DNA of 64,000 nucleotides from Mesostigma viride. Its lineage: Eukaryota > Streptophyta > Mesostigmatophyceae > Mesostigmatales > Mesostigmataceae. The position numbers and the translations under genes are program-made. The DNA is taken from positions 1,006,657 through 1,070,656 of the forward strand of contig RPFO01000288.1 in assembly GCA_009746045.1 (NCBI GenBank). Reading direction: 5' to 3'. Position 1 is the stretch's first letter; the number at the start of each line of letters is the position of its first letter. Shown here piece after piece: positions 52,904 to 61,872 of this stretch. The notes below the pieces were generated by a model, which saw only the letters and a list, made by a program, of their open reading frames with translations, was not told where the DNA came from and did not search any database.

Positions 52904-54754
52904 GTGGACCTGGGGAGGGCGGGACATCCTCATCATCTGCTAGGGCTAATGTCATTGCAGCCGGATCATCGCAGGTGGACAGTGATGGTCTATCTCGTCC
53001 GCCATCGGCCCATGGCGATGAGGGAGATGATGCCGATGGCAACGGCTCGACCGCATCTGCCGACGGAGTCAACCGCAATCTCGCAATTTCTCTGCCTGCA
53101 GAACCGGGCCCCGGCACCTGGTAAAGCTGGCCGGCCTGGCCCTGCCACCAAGACAATCGGGGAAACCAAAGTCGTGGTCGATGCCCCTCTTGACACTTTT
53201 CAACCAGTATCCAAGATGATCAGGAGCCGGGTGTGGGATTTTTTTCGCGTGCTGGTGCCAGAGAAGGTGGTGAAAGGGAAGAATGTTAAATGCATGGTCG
53301 AGGGTTGCTCGGGCATGTTCACTTTTGTCCAGGACGAGAAGGCGAAGGGAACCACCTCGAACCTGCGCAATCACCTTCGGCTAGTTCATCCAGACGCTTT
53401 TAACCACGTTCAGAAAGAAGCCACGCCGTCCCCGCCTTCCAGTCATACGGGGAACATGCCGGGCCAGCGGAAGCTCCCTTTTACGACATCCGGGCCAATT
53501 TCAAGAGACAAGGCAATGCGCTCACTTGCATTTATGTTGTGTACTGATGCGCTGCCGCTCCGATTTGTGCAAAGCGGTGCCGCTCGTCTTTTCCTGTCAA
53601 ACATATCCACGTTCCAGCTGCCGGCACGGTCAACAATTCGTAGCACGATTGAGACGCTGTACAACGAGGGTGTTCTCCTGCTCAAAAACAAGCTTCGAGA
53701 CGTTCGCAAGTTTGTTGGCTCGTTTGGGCCGATCATGAGCATCAGTGCCGATACTTGGACGTCACGTGCCCAGGACGGTTACATGGGAGTATGCGCCAGT
53801 TTTGTGCACAACTTCAAGCTTGTCACGTGCTATTTGGCATGTATTCCCATCAAGGGTCGTCATGTCGCTGAGAACCTTACCGCTGTGATGAGATCGGTGG
53901 TTGCAACCTTTGTAGACATGTCGCCCAACCAGGACTTGGAAACGGTGGTCAAGGTCATAACTGTCGATGGAGCGGCAAATGCGACCAAATCTGTTGCTGA
54001 GTCTGGTGTGGAGCTTATGGTCTGCATGGCGCACCGGTTAAACACATGCGCTAAGTGGGCATGCGGTTTGGCAGGCACGGAGTCCAGGAAAAGGAAGCCT
54101 GGTGATGACGATGGCAGCAATCCAGCAGATGCGGAGGTTATCGAGGGCACGCGGGTAAATCAGAATGTGGCAAGCCTTATTAAGAAGTTCCGGGGTCTGG
54201 TCGCGAATTTTAACACGTCTACCCTCCAACAGGAGCGGCTCGATGCCATCAAGGCAACGGTGGACGAAAAGCGGCGTAAAGAGTTAATGAAAGATGGGGA
54301 GGAGGCAATTGACACGACTCGCAAGCTGGTCCAAGACGTTGCCACAAGGTTTTCCTACACACAGAAAATGCTGGAGCGTATCATCATCAAGCAAGAGTGC
54401 TTGACTGAGTATTTCCACTTGGCTGCCTCGTCCTCTGTGCCTCGCTCCCAGCGTGGTCGCGCTCTTGCAATGGGCCTTACCGACGACGAGTGGATAGTTG
54501 CCAGAGACATCGAGGCCGTGCTAGCCTTGGGGTCATTTGTTTTAAACCAGGTAGAAGGAAGCAAGTACGTCACGGTTTCAATGGGCGCTGCTTTGGTTAG
54601 AAAGTTGCAGAATTTGTTGTCACAGCGCAAGGTCCTCGCCTTAACTGTTGGGGCTCAGAAAGACACTCTACTAAACCCTAGGGCGACCCCACCGTCCACC
54701 CGGCCGTCCACCTGGCCGTACTGTGACAGGCGCCAGTATCGTGGGAACCTCTAG
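52904..54754 (+). CDS. hAT-family transposase with BED zinc finger, 3'-truncated
   Basis: 616 codons are open; the true start is uncertain. The first ~70 residues look non-coding in this frame, while the overlapping frame at 52753-53124 has a plausible acidic N-terminus (GDEGDDADGNGS), suggesting a frame change or small intron near 53,120. BED finger: Cys130, Cys135, His157, His162. hAT core: SADTW (Asp283), VITVDGAANA (Asp355) and CMAHRLN (Cys374, His377). The C-terminal dimerisation region with the ERxFS-type motif, normally last in hAT proteins, is missing. The frame instead runs into Pro/Arg-rich sequence at about 54,680, so the copy is truncated and probably inactive. Confidence 0.8.
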   Translation: MDLGRAGHPHHLLGLMSLQPDHRRWTVMVYLVRHRPMAMREMMPMATARPHLPTESTAISQFLCLQNRAPAPGKAGRPGPATKTIGETKVVVDAPLDTFQPVSKMIRSRVWDFFRVLVPEKVVKGKNVKCMVEGCSGMFTFVQDEKAKGTTSNLRNHLRLVHPDAFNHVQKEATPSPPSSHTGNMPGQRKLPFTTSGPISRDKAMRSLAFMLCTDALPLRFVQSGAARLFLSNISTFQLPARSTIRSTIETLYNEGVLLLKNKLRDVRKFVGSFGPIMSISADTWTSRAQDGYMGVCASFVHNFKLVTCYLACIPIKGRHVAENLTAVMRSVVATFVDMSPNQDLETVVKVITVDGAANATKSVAESGVELMVCMAHRLNTCAKWACGLAGTESRKRKPGDDDGSNPADAEVIEGTRVNQNVASLIKKFRGLVANFNTSTLQQERLDAIKATVDEKRRKELMKDGEEAIDTTRKLVQDVATRFSYTQKMLERIIIKQECLTEYFHLAASSSVPRSQRGRALAMGLTDDEWIVARDIEAVLALGSFVLNQVEGSKYVTVSMGAALVRKLQNLLSQRKVLALTVGAQKDTLLNPRATPPSTRPSTWPYCDRRQYRGNL

Positions 54755-54811
54755 TATCATGGGATATCCGTTCAAGTCCTATTCGCGGGCCGCGGGTTCC
54801 TATCTAATGAT

Positions 54812-54950
54812 GCATTGGTGTTGGATTTGCATGCAATGAGTCTTATTTATTACAATGTACAATAGGCAAAGTCCTAATCAACCATGTCCTCAACGAGGTG
54901 CCTCCAAGGGCACACTCACTACAGGGAGGAATAGCCCCTTCCCCTTTCTA
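54812..54950. repeat. 3' flank of gene A, inverted copy of that of gene C
   Basis: TTGGATTTGCATGCA then GAGTCTTATT(T/C)ATTACA is nearly identical, inverted, to 59,571-59,616, and weaker similarity continues for another ~50 bases. It contains TTACA (54850-54854), the TGTAA poly(A) signal of gene A on the minus strand. With its partner it brackets genes A-C. Confidence 0.65.
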
Positions 54951-54956
54951 GACCCC

Positions 54957-56497
54957 CTACTCATCCTCAACCACAATCACCTCCCGGTGCTGAACATCAG
55001 CAACCAACTGTGCGTCCCTCTCAACAATGCGCCTCGCCCCGTCGCGGAAGCGATCCACCAACCGCCTCATGGCCAGCGCGTCCCACCCGACGCCACCGCC
55101 GAGTGCCTCAAAGAAGGCCACAGCCAGTGCATTGCCCGCAGACCCGGAGCACTCCAACTGGGGGTGATCCCTGATGTACTGCAGGGCGGACAGGAAACCG
55201 TTGACTCCCGCGGGGTAATTCTCATTCCCCCCACAGCGCGAACAGCGAAAGAAGCGCGAGCAGCAGGAGCAGCAGCAGGAGCAGCAGCACGAGCAGCAGG
55301 AGGAGCAGCAGCGGCGGCGGCGGCGGCGATGGCGGCCGGCAGACCACGGAAACCACACTCTGACACGTTGTCCACCACGCGCAGGTGGCGATCCAAGTCC
55401 TCGCGGCTGGTGGCCTGGTAGGTGCAGCCCAGGATGGTCACGGTGCCGTTATCACCAGGGAGAGAAAGCTTGTTGGGGCAGGGCCTGACAAGCTTAGCGC
55501 AGGTGTTGTCGTGAATCGCCTCCTCGCCGAGCACGACCTCGCCGCCGCACCCGCGAGCGCACAGACGCACATTCACAAGGGTGAATGTGAGTCTGTCGAC
55601 ACCCACATTGCGCTTGTACTGGCTGCCAGTGCGCATCAGGAGCTCCTTGCATTCTGGGCAGCGCTTGCCAATCACACGGGCGTTGGGCCTGGTAGAATTA
55701 TACTCCAGAGCGTGGGCCTCGAGCATATCAGCGCACTTGTTGCAGTGCTGAGGGACGCAGGTGTGGACGCCCTCCACGAGGTAGATGATGGGGTACTTCC
55801 CCTCCGTGCCGAAGGGCTCGGTGCAGATGTCGCAGCACGCCAGCCTCTTCTCGAACCACGTGATCTTGTGGTTCGCCTCCTCGAGAGCCAAGCGCATCTT
55901 CTTGAGCTCTTCGCGAGTGGGATCAGGGGAGAAAGAACGACGCCTGCTGCGGTTCCTCTCGCGCTCCAACTCCTCCTGCGTCTCCCTCAGCTGGCGCTGC
56001 AATGCGGCTAAGTCCCCACCGCTGGGCCCAGCGCCTCCAGAACGAGAACGGGAGCTGGGACCACCACGCAGCAGGCCTGCATGCAAAGGAAAACACACAG
56101 ACAACTGCAAAATGTATCAGATAGTGGCCATCACCTGCAACATCCAACAGATAGTGGCCATCACCTGCAAAATCCAGCAGGCAATCGAAAAGGGATGCAT
56201 AAAACAGCAGACCACGTACTGGGAGCAGCCGCAGGGCGAGACTGAGCCACCAGGTCGTCGATCGCAGCGTGCGAATTGACTTCCGTGCCTGCGTCGTCCA
56301 GGTGGTCGTAGTCGTTGTGGTCAAAAAGGTCGTCAGAGGGGTTCCAGCCTGCAAAGAATGAATAGAAAATGACCATGGCGTTCCTGTCAGCTGCTGAAAA
56401 TGCCCAAAAAACAAACCAAGGAAACACAAAAACAGACATGCATGGGAAAATACGTACGCTCAGGTTCCTGGGCCTCATGTTCTTGGGTCGTCGCCAT
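54957..56497 (-). CDS. gene A: RING/TRAF-like zinc-finger protein (3 exons)
   Basis: Start at 56497 (MATTQEHEAQEPER). Exon 1 is 56497-56458, exon 2 is 56348-56220 (acidic) and exon 3 begins at 56076. Both donors read GTACGT and both acceptors GCAG. Residues ~78-103 are a coiled coil followed by an RS-like stretch. A RING-like finger starts at Cys138-x2-Cys141 and includes HTCVPQHCNKC and RCPECKEL. A TRAF-type Cys/His region follows (RLCARGCGG, HDNTCAKLVRPC). After a CTG/GCN-rich low-complexity stretch (55,250-55,335) the plausible C-terminus (ENYPAGVNGFLSALQYIRD to VEDE, stop at 54,957) is in another frame. A small intron or a G6-run error near 55,235 would explain it; otherwise the frame ends at 55,067. 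Probable E3 ubiquitin ligase. Confidence 0.6.
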
Positions 56498-57200
56498 AGC
56501 TGGCTAGCTGCTGATAGTGGTATCCTGCTGCTGTTCTGAGTGGTTCGTGAGGGTTTGGCTGCATTTTTGGTCGTGTTTGGGCATTTGGCCTCGTGGGGAG
56601 GAGGGCGAACGGCATATTCCCGGCATATTCCGGGAATATTCCCACGAATATGCCGTGGGACGGTCGCTAGAAGGAAACGGTCGCGCCGCGTCGGCAGTTA
56701 CGCGACAGGCTACGGACTGTCATGGCAGTCTGACGGTTCTGACAGGTGTCAGACGGGACAGTGTGCCGACTGTCGTGGCAGATCTTCGTAACCGACGCGC
56801 GGCGGAACCGGCGCGGCGCGGACTGACGTGGCACGCTGTCAGATCTGACGTGGCACGGTACTGACATGGCAGGCCGTCCGAACCGGCAGCTGACGGATAC
56901 AGTCTTGTACGGACTGTCATGTCAGACCGTCCAGGTTGCCACGTGGCAGTATGGCACGACACTTGGACGGATTCTAGTGGGAAATCCTACAATACACAAG
57001 CAGTTGCGTATTTGTAGTAATCTGTACTACTGTAGTGTCGTCTAGTGCATTTCTACTCTTATTATACTCTGTACTACGATTCCTAGTGCAATTGTACTAT
57101 GAGACGCCATGAGATAGAGACAAAGTCATGGATTTCCATTAGAATCATAATAAGGCTTAATGCCCATAGGGGACTTTGTCTATTCCAAAGGGGCACTTAG
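56498..57200. other. gene A upstream region with palindromic motifs; gene B 3' flank
   Basis: 56,615-56,660 holds GGCATATTCCGGGAATATTC and GAATATGCCGTGGGAC palindromes. 56,690-56,960 holds many near-copies of TGACGTGGCAC / TGACATGGCAG / CTGTCAG. The right part (57,115-57,200) is the 3' flank of gene B, which resembles that of gene D (GATTCyAATGGAAAT...GTCTC). No gene seen. Confidence 0.5.
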
Positions 57201-57835
57201 TTAGTGAACCCCCTCCAGGGCCAGGCGGCGACAGAACTTGTCGTACATCTTGTCGCAGGTGGCATTCATGACCCTCAGTTCCCTCTCGCAGGCAGCGGGG
57301 GAAAAGTTGACAGGCAGATAGGCGTCGTACTCGGCCTTCACGAGGTCCACGAGCACACGGCAATGCTCCTCTGCGGTCTTATCCTTATCCACCTGAGGAA
57401 TGGATTCAACATACTCCTTCATCACATCCCACAGGCGGGGAATCGCGCAAACGCGGTCAGACAGCTTAACCTCTAGGTCGATGGCCAGAGTTGCCACCTC
57501 CATACGCCTATCGCCATACTTGCAGGCGTCCATCCTCTTCTCAAAAGTGGAAAGGGACTGCACACCGCCTTGGCGATGGCGATGGCAAAGTTGCGCAGGG
57601 CCCATCCTGTATAGTGGCAAAACGGCCCTGGCTGCCTGCGCTTAGAGAGGAAGCGCCCCTCAAGCTCAGTGGCAATAGCATCCAACAGCTGCATCCTTCG
57701 CTGCTCTGTCTTAGCTTTGACAGCGTCCCACGGCACTTGCAGCTCCTTGCTGACACCACACCCGTGGGGCCATGCCAACTCCACGATTTCGTGCACAATC
57801 TCAGCTGGCAGGCTGTTAAAAGTGGCAGCGGCCAT
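57201..57835 (-). CDS. gene B: F-box-like protein, ~210 aa (one frame break)
   Basis: Starts MAAATFNSLPAEIVHEIVEL. Residues 5-45 fit an F-box-like pattern (LPxEIxxxIxELxWPxxxGV...W). The first frame runs to about 57,560. The rest (STFEKRMDACKYGDRRMEVA ... CDKMYDKFCRRLALEGVH, stop at 57,201) is in another frame, with no credible intron between. Clearly homologous to gene D in the first 60 residues (ATF-x-x-LP-x-EI and WPxxxGVxK) and of the same total length. The promoter motif AGGTACAAAGGTC lies 78 bases upstream on its strand. An SCF-type substrate adaptor is possible. Confidence 0.5.
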
Positions 57836-57912
57836 GTCTTCTTTGTGGTAGTGGTGCTAGTGCTGTTGGGATGCTGGAGCAGGCGAGAAGTGCCCACTTT
57901 GACGTGGTGTCG

Positions 57913-57925
57913 GACCTTTGTACCT
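57913..57925 (-). promoter_or_regulatory. AGGTACAAAGGTC box upstream of gene B
   Basis: Exact 13-base match, in the opposite orientation, to the box upstream of gene C. It lies 78 bases before the gene B start, a TATA-like position. Confidence 0.55.
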
Positions 57926-58220
57926 CGCCCCACGGCATCTTCGCGGAATATTCCGTGGCACGACGATCTCCCACGGGACGCCGCCACGTGGCAGAGATCG
58001 GACGGTCCACGGCAATTCAGATCTCCCATGATAGTACGGCGTATCTCGGATACGGCGCGGCGCCGGTACGGCCGGACCAGTATCATGGATACTGGTCCGA
58101 GTACCGTGGCACGGCATTCCGCCACGTCACTACCGCGCCGCGCCGCGCCGCGCCATGGAACCTTCTAGAGGATCGATCCCAGCCGTCCGATGAAGATCTC
58201 GTGGGAGGGCCAGTTTCCAC
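57926..58220. promoter_or_regulatory. divergent promoter region between genes B and C
   Basis: Contains GGAATATTCC, GCCACGTGGC (about 57,971), GATACTGGTCC/GGACCAGTATC inverted blocks (58,073-58,105) and GGCGCGGCGCCGG palindromes. The motif style is shared with the regions upstream of genes A and D. Confidence 0.45.
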
Positions 58221-58233
58221 AGGTACAAAGGTC
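58221..58233 (+). promoter_or_regulatory. AGGTACAAAGGTC box upstream of gene C
   Basis: 74 bases before the gene C start codon. Identical to the box of gene B on the other strand. Confidence 0.55.
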
Positions 58234-58306
58234 GTGCAGGCCTACCAAATGCACCATCACACCACAGAACAGCCATAGCCAGCGCAGAAAACAACAGCAG
58301 ACCGCC

Positions 58307-59493
58307 ATGTCTCAGCTTGATGCAGCAGCTGGGCCAGTGTTCAGGCGTCAGACTAGGGCACAGACTAGGGCCTTGCTGGGCTTGGTTCTCCCAGATGCTA
58401 TGGATTGCCATATCCTCGCTGCACAAAAACTAGGACTGGTTGTTCCGCCATAGCTCCTGCGCTTGTGCCAGTGCCTGCGCCTGTGCCAGCGCCAGTGCCT
58501 GTGATTGTGCCAGTGCCAGTGCCTGCTGCGCCAGTGCCTGAGCCTGTGTACGTGCCTGCTCCTCTCCCTGGGCTATTCGCCCCTCGGTTTAAGGACTCTG
58601 ACATTTGGCCTCCAGCAGGCCATGTGTGGCCAAATGGTAGTGGCGATTCCAAGTTTCCTCTGGTGCATTGCGTCACCTGCAAAAAGGTGCCGGAGAGGGC
58701 AGTGTGCAAGAAGGAGAACGGGGAGATGCAGTGCCGGGGGTGCGCTCTGGATGAACTGAGCGACAAGGTGGATGCACTAGGTCCCTCTCCTCCCACGGAG
58801 CAGGTGCAGGAGACTGTCAAGAATTTTGACACGGGCTTGCAGATTTACAAGTACGAATATGAGCCCAAGCGTCTCCCACCTCCTCCCACCGGCTACCCTC
58901 TGTCCAAGTGCATGTGCGCTGTGTGCAAGAAGCCTGCTCTCCACGCGCACGAAGTGGTGAAGGAGGTCACCCCTCAGATGCTGGAGACCACTTCCCATTT
59001 CCGTGTTGCCAAGCTCGTGGTTGGCGACGTCGTTTGTGGGATCTGCCGCAACGAGTTCCTGGCCCAGTATGTCGACAACAACGTGGTCATCAGCAAGGCC
59101 ATGTCTCGCGGCATGCAGTATTGGGAGTACAAGGGCCATATCGATGAGGTGTTCCAGTACAACGAGGAACTCCACAAGATGGCAGAGCGCGCCCAGGACA
59201 ACACGCACGACGGCCCCTCCAGTGACAAGTTTTACTGGCCTCGCAGGCAGTGCCAGAAGTGCATGAAGCGCATCGACATCAACGTGCAGAACCTGTATGT
59301 GGCTCCAAGGCCTCGTTCTTTAGACGTTGACTTGGTCTGCTACGAGTGCGCCAAGTTCTGCAGCCTTGTTTCTGAGGCTGTCGCTTTCCCGGGCTTTAGC
59401 CGCCCCAACAACCGTCTCAAGCGTAATGCAGAGGCCGGGGGCTTCCTTCTGTACGATGTTGTGGGGTCCAACAAGCCCTATTTCTTCGCGTAG
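58307..59493 (+). CDS. gene C: CxxC-rich zinc-ribbon-like protein, ~395 aa (one frame break)
   Basis: The start at 58307 has a good context (ACCGCCATGT) and gives MSQLDAAAGPVFRRQTRAQT. That frame stops at 58,453, while the protein clearly continues in a neighbouring frame, with a Pro/Val repeat (PVPAPVPAPVPV) then a long Cys-rich body to 59,493. CxxC pairs: HCVTCKK, QCRGC, CAVCKK, CGICR, QCQKC and CYECAKFC, i.e. at least three zinc-binding sites. No family recognised. TGTAA lies 78 bases past the stop (59571-59575). The 3' flank is an inverted match to that of gene A. Confidence 0.55.
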
Positions 59494-59499
59494 GGTGTC

Positions 59500-59616
59500 A
59501 TCTGGGCACTTCATTGGCCCATGCAAGCCTATGGAGGCTACTGTTGATAGGGACTTGTGGTATTCTATTTTGTAATGAATAAGACTCTTTGCATGCAAAT
59601 CCAACACTCATGCACT
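59500..59616. repeat. 3' flank of gene C, inverted copy of that of gene A
   Basis: TGTAATGAATAAGACTC and TTGCATGCAAATCCAACAC match the reverse complement of 54,812-54,856, with weaker similarity back to about 59,510. Either the terminal inverted repeat of a 4.8-kb unit carrying genes A-C, or a shared 3'-processing region. Confidence 0.65.
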
Positions 59617-59639
59617 AGGCGTAGGACTTGACTTGTTTG

Positions 59640-60242
59640 CGAAAAGTTCGGGCTATGCGGATAGCCCGAACTTTTGGGGATAGCCCGAACTTTTGGAAAC
59701 CTTGCTAGGGAAAAGTAAAAGTTTCCAGTGGGATCCCAGCCATTTGAAAAGTTCGGGCTATGGTTCGGGCTATCAGTTTATAGCCCGAACCGGACCCTTT
59801 TGCCCCTTGGCGGTGGTGTCATGCATTGTACATGGGGTAGGGACTTGGTTATTTGGACAGTGTGCAGTGTATGTGTGTGTTTCTTCCTTAGATTGCTAAC
59901 ACATAAAATATAGGGGTATTTCCTGTATATACAGATAGGATTGCTAACACATAAAATATAGGGGTATTAGCTATGATTATTTATAGATGACAATTGCTAA
60001 CACATAAAATTTTATGTGTTGGGAAACAGAGTAAAAGAAAGAGTAGCATTCACCCATAGCAACACACCGCCCAGAGGGAAAAAGGGGCGGTTCGGGCTAT
60101 AAATCGATAGCCCGAACCATAGCCCGAACTTTTCAAAATGGCTGGGATCCCCACTGGAAACTTTTACTTTTCCCTAGCAAGGTTTCGAAAAGTTCGGGCT
60201 ATCCCCAAAAGTTCGGGCTATCCGCATAGCACGAACTTTTCG
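59640..60242. mobile_element. 603-bp fold-back element with ~165-bp terminal inverted repeats
   Basis: Ends CGAAAAGTTCGGGCTATGCG (left) and the complement CGAAAAGTTCGTGCTATGCG (right). The repeats match almost base for base to about 59,805 and 60,075 inwards and contain several GTTCGGGCTAT/ATAGCCCGAAC sub-palindromes. The middle has three AACACATAAAAT units. A flanking TG on both sides could be a 2-base duplication. No coding capacity. A second, mirrored copy occupies 63,50x to beyond the window end. Confidence 0.75.
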
Positions 60243-60392
60243 TGGGAGCCTATGGCTGGGCGCCACGTGGCATGGTATCCCACGAGAGTTGCCGGCGCCG
60301 CGCCGGCGCGACGCTCCAACGGTATTATCGTGGGACGCCGCGCCGGCGCGACGCTTGCACGGCACTATCGTGGGACGCCGTGGCCGCGAGGG

Positions 60393-60400
60393 TATAAAAG
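60393..60400 (+). promoter_or_regulatory. TATA box of gene D
   Basis: TATAAAAG, 100 bases before the gene D start. Upstream are GCCACGTGGC (about 60,262), CGCCGGCGCGACGC twice, and TATCGTGGGACGCCG twice. The mirror TATA box of D' is at 63355-63361. Confidence 0.6.
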
Positions 60401-60499
60401 CGGAGTCACGGGCGTTTGGGGGTAGGTCTCGCCTCCGACACTGCCAGGCACACAGTCATCCACACGCAGACAGCCATCCTTACAGCTGTAAAATACACA

Positions 60500-61129
60500 A
60501 TGGCCCATGCTGGTGCTACTTTCGAGGATCTGCCAAGCGAAATTTTGTTTGTTTTGGCAGAGCTCAGCTGGCCCTACTTGCGTGGTGTGAACAAGGCCTC
60601 TCACAAGGAATGGGAGGCCGTGCTGGCGATAATGGAGGCAAAGGTTCGCGCTGTGCGCAATTTGATTGACGAGGAACTGGAGTTCCGCGATGCCAACCCC
60701 GATTGGGTTCGGAAAGAGCCGTCGCCTGTATGAGATGACGCTGATCAGCTGAGGGCCATTTATGACAAGGTGTCTGTGCCCCGCTTGCGTGAGGCGGAGG
60801 GGTACTTGTACACTACCCGCGCTGATCGTTTGGAGCAGATGGATCACCTACACTGATTTTGTGGAGGTGTCGAACAGATTGGCGTCAACCCCGGCCCCCA
60901 CACTAGGCGGCGAGGGACGCCTTTTGCGTCCATTCCTGATGTGGATCGCGAGAACGATGGAGCGTCGCGTGATGAGTTGGTCGATGTTCTGTGCGCGGAT
61001 TGGTGGCTGACGACACGGAGGCCAACGGGGGTGTGCCAACGTTTGGCCGACGTTCTCAGCGACATTTTCGACACCACAAGCATGATGATGTCGTCTCACC
61101 CATCCCTCGTTAACCGGGTGATGCCTTAA
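60500..61129 (+). CDS. gene D: F-box-like protein, ~210 aa (frame breaks)
   Basis: Starts MAHAGATFEDLPSEILFVLA in a good context (CACAATGG), 100 bases after a TATA box. The N-terminal 60 residues are homologous to gene B. Later parts (LRAIYDKVSVPRLREAEGYL; YTDFVEV...PTLGGEGRL; ADVLSDIFDTTSMMMSS, stop at 61,129) lie in different frames. The mirror copy D' has some of these parts in frame where D does not and vice versa, so the breaks differ between arms, pointing to base-call errors or independent decay. Confidence 0.5.
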
Positions 61130-61368
61130 ACAGGCAAATAGGGATCAACTTATATAGCCTATTGGAAAAGGCTATATCCCATGGACTGTCTTATATAACT
61201 TTTAATAAGACTCGATTCCTATTGAAATTTGTCTCACAATGAGTCCCACAATGAGCCCCACTTAAAAAAAAATCTAAACCGCATACTATAAATAGCTAAT
61301 GGAGCTATAGGGGTACCAGATTCCCACGAAGAATAGGGATTTCCCGCCACCCGCGCCTGTCACGTGAC
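61130..61368. other. 3' flank of gene D
   Basis: Contains AATAAGACTC, the same core found in the 3' flanks of genes A and C, followed by GATTCCTATTGAAAT as in gene B's flank. AT-rich to about 61,300. No gene. Confidence 0.5.
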
Positions 61369-61795
61369 TGTGCCACGTGGCATGACCCGATTGGTCAGCC
61401 CAGTCTCGTGGGATTCCAGATTCACACGGTGCCACGTGGCAGCCACCCATTCTCGGATGTCCCATGGGACTCCAGGGACCCCCATGGGTGCCACGTGGCA
61501 GGATCCATTGGACAGGGTGTATCATGGGACGCCAGGGTCCCTGGGTGCCACGTGGCGGGTTCCGATTGGACAGGGAGTACCATGGGAGTACAGGGTCCCA
61601 CGGAGATTCGGGGTCCCTGGTGCCACGTGGCGGTTACCGATTGGACAGGGAGTCCCATGGGTGCCACGTGGCAGCGTCCCATTGGACAGGGAGGTCCCAT
61701 GGGTGGCCAGGGTCCCAGGGGTCCCTGGTGCCACGTGGCAGTCGCGATTGGTCAGATAGTCCCATGGGAATCTCAGGGTGCCACGTGGCAGCCTC
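61369..61795 (+). promoter_or_regulatory. array of eight TGCCACGTGGC palindromes
   Basis: TGCCACGTGGC at 61371, 61430, 61489, 61546, 61621, 61662, 61729 and 61779 (spacings 41-75). Most are followed by (C/G)ATTGGACAGGG or GATTGGTCAG and then CCCATGGG and CAGGGTCCCTGG. CACGTG is the G-box core bound by bHLH/bZIP proteins and ATTGG is an inverted CCAAT box. No start codon with a credible gene follows, so a regulatory role is inferred only from motif density. Mirrored at about 61,950-62,376. Confidence 0.5.
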
Positions 61796-61872
61796 CCATT
61801 GGCGGCTACTACGCCAGGGTCCCTGGCAGGGTCCCACGATATATTTATCCCAACAATTGACGGGTTAGAGGC

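Larger units (their letters stand above)
59745..61872 (+). repeat. left arm of a large unspaced palindrome
   Basis: The reverse complement of 61,873-64,000, meeting without spacer at TTAGAGGC|GCCTCTAA. Arms are identical for at least the 70 bases next to the centre. Elsewhere they differ by scattered single-base indels and a few substitutions. The true arm length is unknown because the right arm leaves the window. Confidence 0.9.

Noticed and set aside
52019-54700. Complete hAT element with identifiable ends
   Set aside because: TAGGGTT-like ends at 52,43x and 54,67x are too short and no 8-bp target-site duplication could be found; CTAAACCCTA at 54,67x may equally be telomere-like.
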